This document shows, piece after piece, positions 61,589 through 64,000 of a stretch of DNA of 64,000 nucleotides; the first letter of the stretch is position 1, and each line of letters starts with the position of its first letter. The notes under the pieces are model-generated. The model ran no database searches and was not told the origin of the DNA. It worked only from the letters and a program-made list of their open reading frames with translations. Source of the stretch: Leifsonia sp040686855. Its GTDB lineage: Bacteria; Actinomycetota; Actinomycetes; Actinomycetales; Microbacteriaceae. The position numbers and the translations under genes are program-made. The stretch is from positions 1 through 64,000 of the forward strand of contig NZ_JBFBOG010000001.1 of NCBI RefSeq assembly GCF_040686855.1, in the 5' to 3' direction.

Positions 61589-62566
61589 GTGACGATCGTC
61601 GCAGCGGCCGACGGCTCCGCCCTCGGCAATCCCGGTCCTGCCGGGTGGGCCTGGTACGTCGACGACGACCACTGGTCGGCGGGCGGCTGGCCGCACGGAA
61701 CGAACAACCAGGGCGAGCTCATGGCCGTCATCGACCTCCTGGAGTCGACGGCGCACCTGGAGGGCAACGATCTCCACATCTTCTGCGACAGCCAGTACGT
61801 CATCAACGCGGTGACGAAGTGGATGCCGGGCTGGAAGCGGAAGGGCTGGCGCAAGGCCGACGGCGCTCCTGTGCTCAACCGCGAGCTTCTGGAGCGCCTG
61901 GACCGCGGACTCCAGGGGCGTCAGTACCGTTTCGAGTGGGTCAAGGGGCACGCCGGGCACGATCTGAACGAGGCGGCGGACCAACGCGCTCGCGCGGTCG
62001 CGACGGCGTACCAGAAGGGCGACCCGATCCCGATCGGCCCGGGATGGGCGGGGACCGCGCCGGCGGTCGAGCCGGAGGCGGTCGAGCCGGAGGCGGTCGA
62101 GCCGGACGCGGTGGAGGTGGCACCGCTGGAGTCTGTTTCCGCCGCTCCCGCCGCTCCCGCATCCGCCGCTCCTGCCGCCGACGCCGCGCTCGAGTTCGAC
62201 CTGTTCGACGGGCTCGACGCCGCGGAGACGGACGAGCAGGTCGTCGCCCGGCTGGAGCGCGAGCTGCTGGAGCCGGCGGTGCGGACCGACGCGTCCCGCC
62301 TGGCCGAGCTGCTGCATCCGTCGTTCGAGGAGATCGGCCGCTCCGGCCGTCTCTGGGGTCGCGACGCGATCGTCTCGGAGCTCGCCGACGAGGACGCGCC
62401 GGCAGCGGACCTCGAAGTGCTCGGCGTCGACCGGGTCTCCGGCGACGCGCTGCTGCTCACCGCCCGGACGACGGATGCGCGCGGGGCGACCCTGCGCAGC
62501 TCGCTCTGGGTGCGGAGCTCGGGGCGCTGGCGCCTACGCTTCCACCAGGGCACGCCGGAGGCGTAG
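61589..62566 (+). CDS. rnhA: ribonuclease HI fused to an NTF2-like (DUF4440) domain
   Basis: A 325-residue fusion. Residues 1-~145 are RNase HI with the full acidic set Asp8, Glu43, Asp67 and Asp131, and His in KGHAGHD; it cuts RNA in RNA-DNA hybrids. An Ala/Pro/Glu/Val linker contains three near-perfect 15-base repeats encoding EPEAV/EPDAV. Residues ~210-325 look like an NTF2/SnoaL-like small-molecule pocket (LAELLHPSFEEIGRSGRLWG). GTG start at 61,589. The last 33 bases overlap the convergent pyrD gene. Confidence 0.87.
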   Translation: MTIVAAADGSALGNPGPAGWAWYVDDDHWSAGGWPHGTNNQGELMAVIDLLESTAHLEGNDLHIFCDSQYVINAVTKWMPGWKRKGWRKADGAPVLNRELLERLDRGLQGRQYRFEWVKGHAGHDLNEAADQRARAVATAYQKGDPIPIGPGWAGTAPAVEPEAVEPEAVEPDAVEVAPLESVSAAPAAPASAAPAADAALEFDLFDGLDAAETDEQVVARLERELLEPAVRTDASRLAELLHPSFEEIGRSGRLWGRDAIVSELADEDAPAADLEVLGVDRVSGDALLLTARTTDARGATLRSSLWVRSSGRWRLRFHQGTPEA

Positions 62567-63577
62567 CAGCCCGCGGTTGATCTCGCGCGCCCAGAGCGGG
62601 CCGCGGTAGAGGAACGCCGTGTAGCCCTGCACCAGCGTGGCGCCGGCATCCAGCCGCTCCTGCACGTCCTCCGCGGTCTCGACACCGCCCACCGAGATGA
62701 CGCACAGCTGGGCGGGGACGACCGCACGGATGAGGCGCAGCACCTCCAGGGAGCGGGCGGCGAGCGGTGCACCGCTCAAGCCCCCCGCGCCGGCCGCCTC
62801 GACGACCGCCGGATCGGTGGCGAGGCCGTCGCGCGAGATCGTGGTGTTGGTCGCGATGATGCCGGCGAGGCCCAGCTCGACGGCGAGGCGCGCGATGCGC
62901 TCCACCTGCTCGTCGGTGAGGTCCGGCGCGATTTTGACCAGCAGCGGGGTCTCCCCCGCGACCTCCTTGACCGCGGTGAGCAGCGGCGACAGGAGTTCGA
63001 GCTCCTGCAGGCCGCGGAGCCCCGGGGTGTTCGGCGAGCTGACGTTGACGACGAGGTAGTCGGCGACGGGCGCGAGCGCGCGAGCGCTGGTCAGATAGTC
63101 GGCGGTGGCGTCCTCGACCGCGACGACGCGCGACTTGCCGATGTTGACCCCGAGCACCGGGCGGGTGCGGGCACGTCGGACACCCAGCAGCCTGTTGGCG
63201 GCCGCGCCGGCGCCATGGTTGTTGAAGCCCATCCGGTTGATGACCGCGCGGTCCGGGATGAGGCGGAACAGCCGCGGCTTGTCGTTGCCGGGCTGCGGGC
63301 GCGCGGTGATCGTGCCGACCTCCACGTGGCCGAAGCCGAGCACGCCGAGACCCAGCACGCCCTCGCCGTCCTTGTCGAAGCCGGCGGCGACGCCGAACGG
63401 CGAGTCGAACCGCTGGCCCAGGGCCTCCACGGCGAGGGACGGGTCCGGGGCGGTGAAGCGCCGGGCCAGTCCGCCGAGACCGACGGCCGGGAGGGCGCGG
63501 ATCACCACGAACGCGAGGTGATGGGCCCGCTCGGGGTCGAGGCGGGAGAGGACGAGGTCGAAGAGTGCGCGATACAT
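62534..63577 (-). CDS. pyrD: dihydroorotate dehydrogenase (quinone), class 2
   Basis: A 347-residue membrane-associated flavoenzyme oxidising dihydroorotate with quinone in UMP synthesis. N-terminal hydrophobic helices are followed by FGVAAGFDKDGEG (FMN), INRMGFNNHG, and NVSSPNTPGLR with the class 2 catalytic Ser. ATG 63,575-63,577; the frame stays open upstream without family sequence. Its stop lies inside the opposite-strand RNase HI fusion gene. Confidence 0.95.
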   Translation of the reverse strand: MYRALFDLVLSRLDPERAHHLAFVVIRALPAVGLGGLARRFTAPDPSLAVEALGQRFDSPFGVAAGFDKDGEGVLGLGVLGFGHVEVGTITARPQPGNDKPRLFRLIPDRAVINRMGFNNHGAGAAANRLLGVRRARTRPVLGVNIGKSRVVAVEDATADYLTSARALAPVADYLVVNVSSPNTPGLRGLQELELLSPLLTAVKEVAGETPLLVKIAPDLTDEQVERIARLAVELGLAGIIATNTTISRDGLATDPAVVEAAGAGGLSGAPLAARSLEVLRLIRAVVPAQLCVISVGGVETAEDVQERLDAGATLVQGYTAFLYRGPLWAREINRGLLRLRRALVEA

Positions 63578-63603
63578 GCCGATAGCAGAATATCGCCTGG
63601 AGC

Positions 63604-64000
63604 TCACTCGGCGCCGACAGGCTCCTGGTGCGCCACGCGCAGCGAGCGGATGGCCTCCTCGAAGTCGTCGAGGGAGTCGAAGGCCTGGTAGACGCTCGCG
63701 AAGCGCAGGTATGCGACCTCGTCGAGCTCGCGGAGCTCCGGCAGGATGGCGAGCCCGATGTCGTTGGCCTCGATCTGCGAGGCTCCCGTCGACCGGATGG
63801 TCTCCTCGACCTTGCCCGCCAGCACGGCGAGGTCGGAGTCGGTGACCGGACGCCCCTGGCACGCCTTGCGCACGCCCAGCACGATCTTCTCGCGGCTGAA
63901 CGGCTCCGCCACGCCGCTGCGCTTGATCACGCTGAGACTCGCGGTCTCGGTGGTCGAGAAGCGACGGCCGCACTCCGGGCACTGCCGGCGACGGCGGATG
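63604..64000 (-). CDS. nrdR: transcriptional repressor NrdR (N-terminus cut by window edge)
   Basis: About 131 C-terminal codons of NrdR. At the window edge the second half of the zinc ribbon is visible (RRRRQCPECGRRFSTTET), followed by the ATP-cone (VIKRSGVAEPFSREK...) that senses ATP/dATP. NrdR represses ribonucleotide reductase genes. Roughly the first 25 residues lie beyond position 64,000. It is 26 bases upstream of pyrD on the same strand. Confidence 0.94.
   Translation of the reverse strand, partial: IRRRRQCPECGRRFSTTETASLSVIKRSGVAEPFSREKIVLGVRKACQGRPVTDSDLAVLAGKVEETIRSTGASQIEANDIGLAILPELRELDEVAYLRFASVYQAFDSLDDFEEAIRSLRVAHQEPVGAE

Noticed and set aside
62065..62115. Three 15-base tandem repeats
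   Set aside because: In-frame linker of the RNase HI fusion; too short to be a regulatory array.

Overview
From about position 1,230 to the end this is a GC-rich actinobacterial chromosome segment. Gene content and order fit a Microbacteriaceae member, probably Leifsonia or a close relative: a sigA/hrdB-type rpoD, lpd-sucB-lipB-lipA, glnA1/glnE/glnA2, a ctaE-qcrCAB cluster with a diheme QcrC, and many leaderless start codons. Positions 1-1,229 do not belong with the rest. About 1.17 kb of AT-rich, gammaproteobacterial (Acinetobacter-like) sequence, carrying a partial acyltransferase and a family 2 glycosyltransferase, sits between a 60-base GC-rich stub and a truncated actinobacterial phosphatase gene. 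A chimeric contig end or contamination is more likely than a real island.

Layout: 1.2-6.5 kb, a cut alkaline-phosphatase-type gene, then convergent type II topoisomerase subunits A and B. 6.7-12.2 kb, a cell-wall block: a small zinc-ribbon protein, two overlapping alanine racemase-family genes, and convergent gatD-murT next to the principal sigma factor. 12.4-16.4 kb, MFS transporter, PAC2 protein, leucyl aminopeptidase. 16.4-23.5 kb, lipoate metabolism (lpd, sucB, lipB, lipA), a pseudokinase-like membrane protein and DUF4191. 23.6-32.3 kb, nitrogen assimilation (glnA1, glnE, glnA2) interrupted by a higBA toxin-antitoxin pair and a membrane-anchored GH26 enzyme. 32.4-38.9 kb, panB, a SPOR-like small protein, map, ppgK, kdpDE and the RNase P RNA. 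38.9-46.6 kb, coiled-coil protein, Nif3-like protein, NCS1 permease, thyA-folA, DUF1345, aminotransferase, acetyltransferase. 46.7-50.1 kb, the dhaKLM operon and trpD. 50.2-59.4 kb, the cytochrome bcc-aa3 respiratory genes in two opposed operons, a 23S rRNA methyltransferase-like gene and an ErpA-like protein. 59.5-64 kb, M20 peptidase, DUF3043, an RNase HI fusion, pyrD and a partial nrdR.

The most interesting part is 7.0-10.9 kb. The two alanine racemase-family genes overlap by four bases and have lost complementary halves of the active site. The first lacks the PLP lysine and half the barrel but keeps the catalytic tyrosine and the Met-Asp-Gln motif that reach across the dimer interface. 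The second keeps the PLP lysine and the barrel residues but lacks the tyrosine motif and Met-Asp-Gln. A heterodimer would rebuild exactly one complete active site. Next to them, GatD has Ala where the glutaminase Cys should be, and MurT has no cysteine at all, so no Cys4 zinc ribbon. Microbacteriaceae build type B peptidoglycan, in which the D-Glu alpha-carboxyl carries the cross-bridge instead of an amide. I infer that this locus is rewired for that wall chemistry.

A second theme is leaderless expression. About nineteen genes here have a TANNNT-like -10 box ending 5-7 bases before the start codon, including two back-to-back genes whose -10 boxes overlap each other's start codons.
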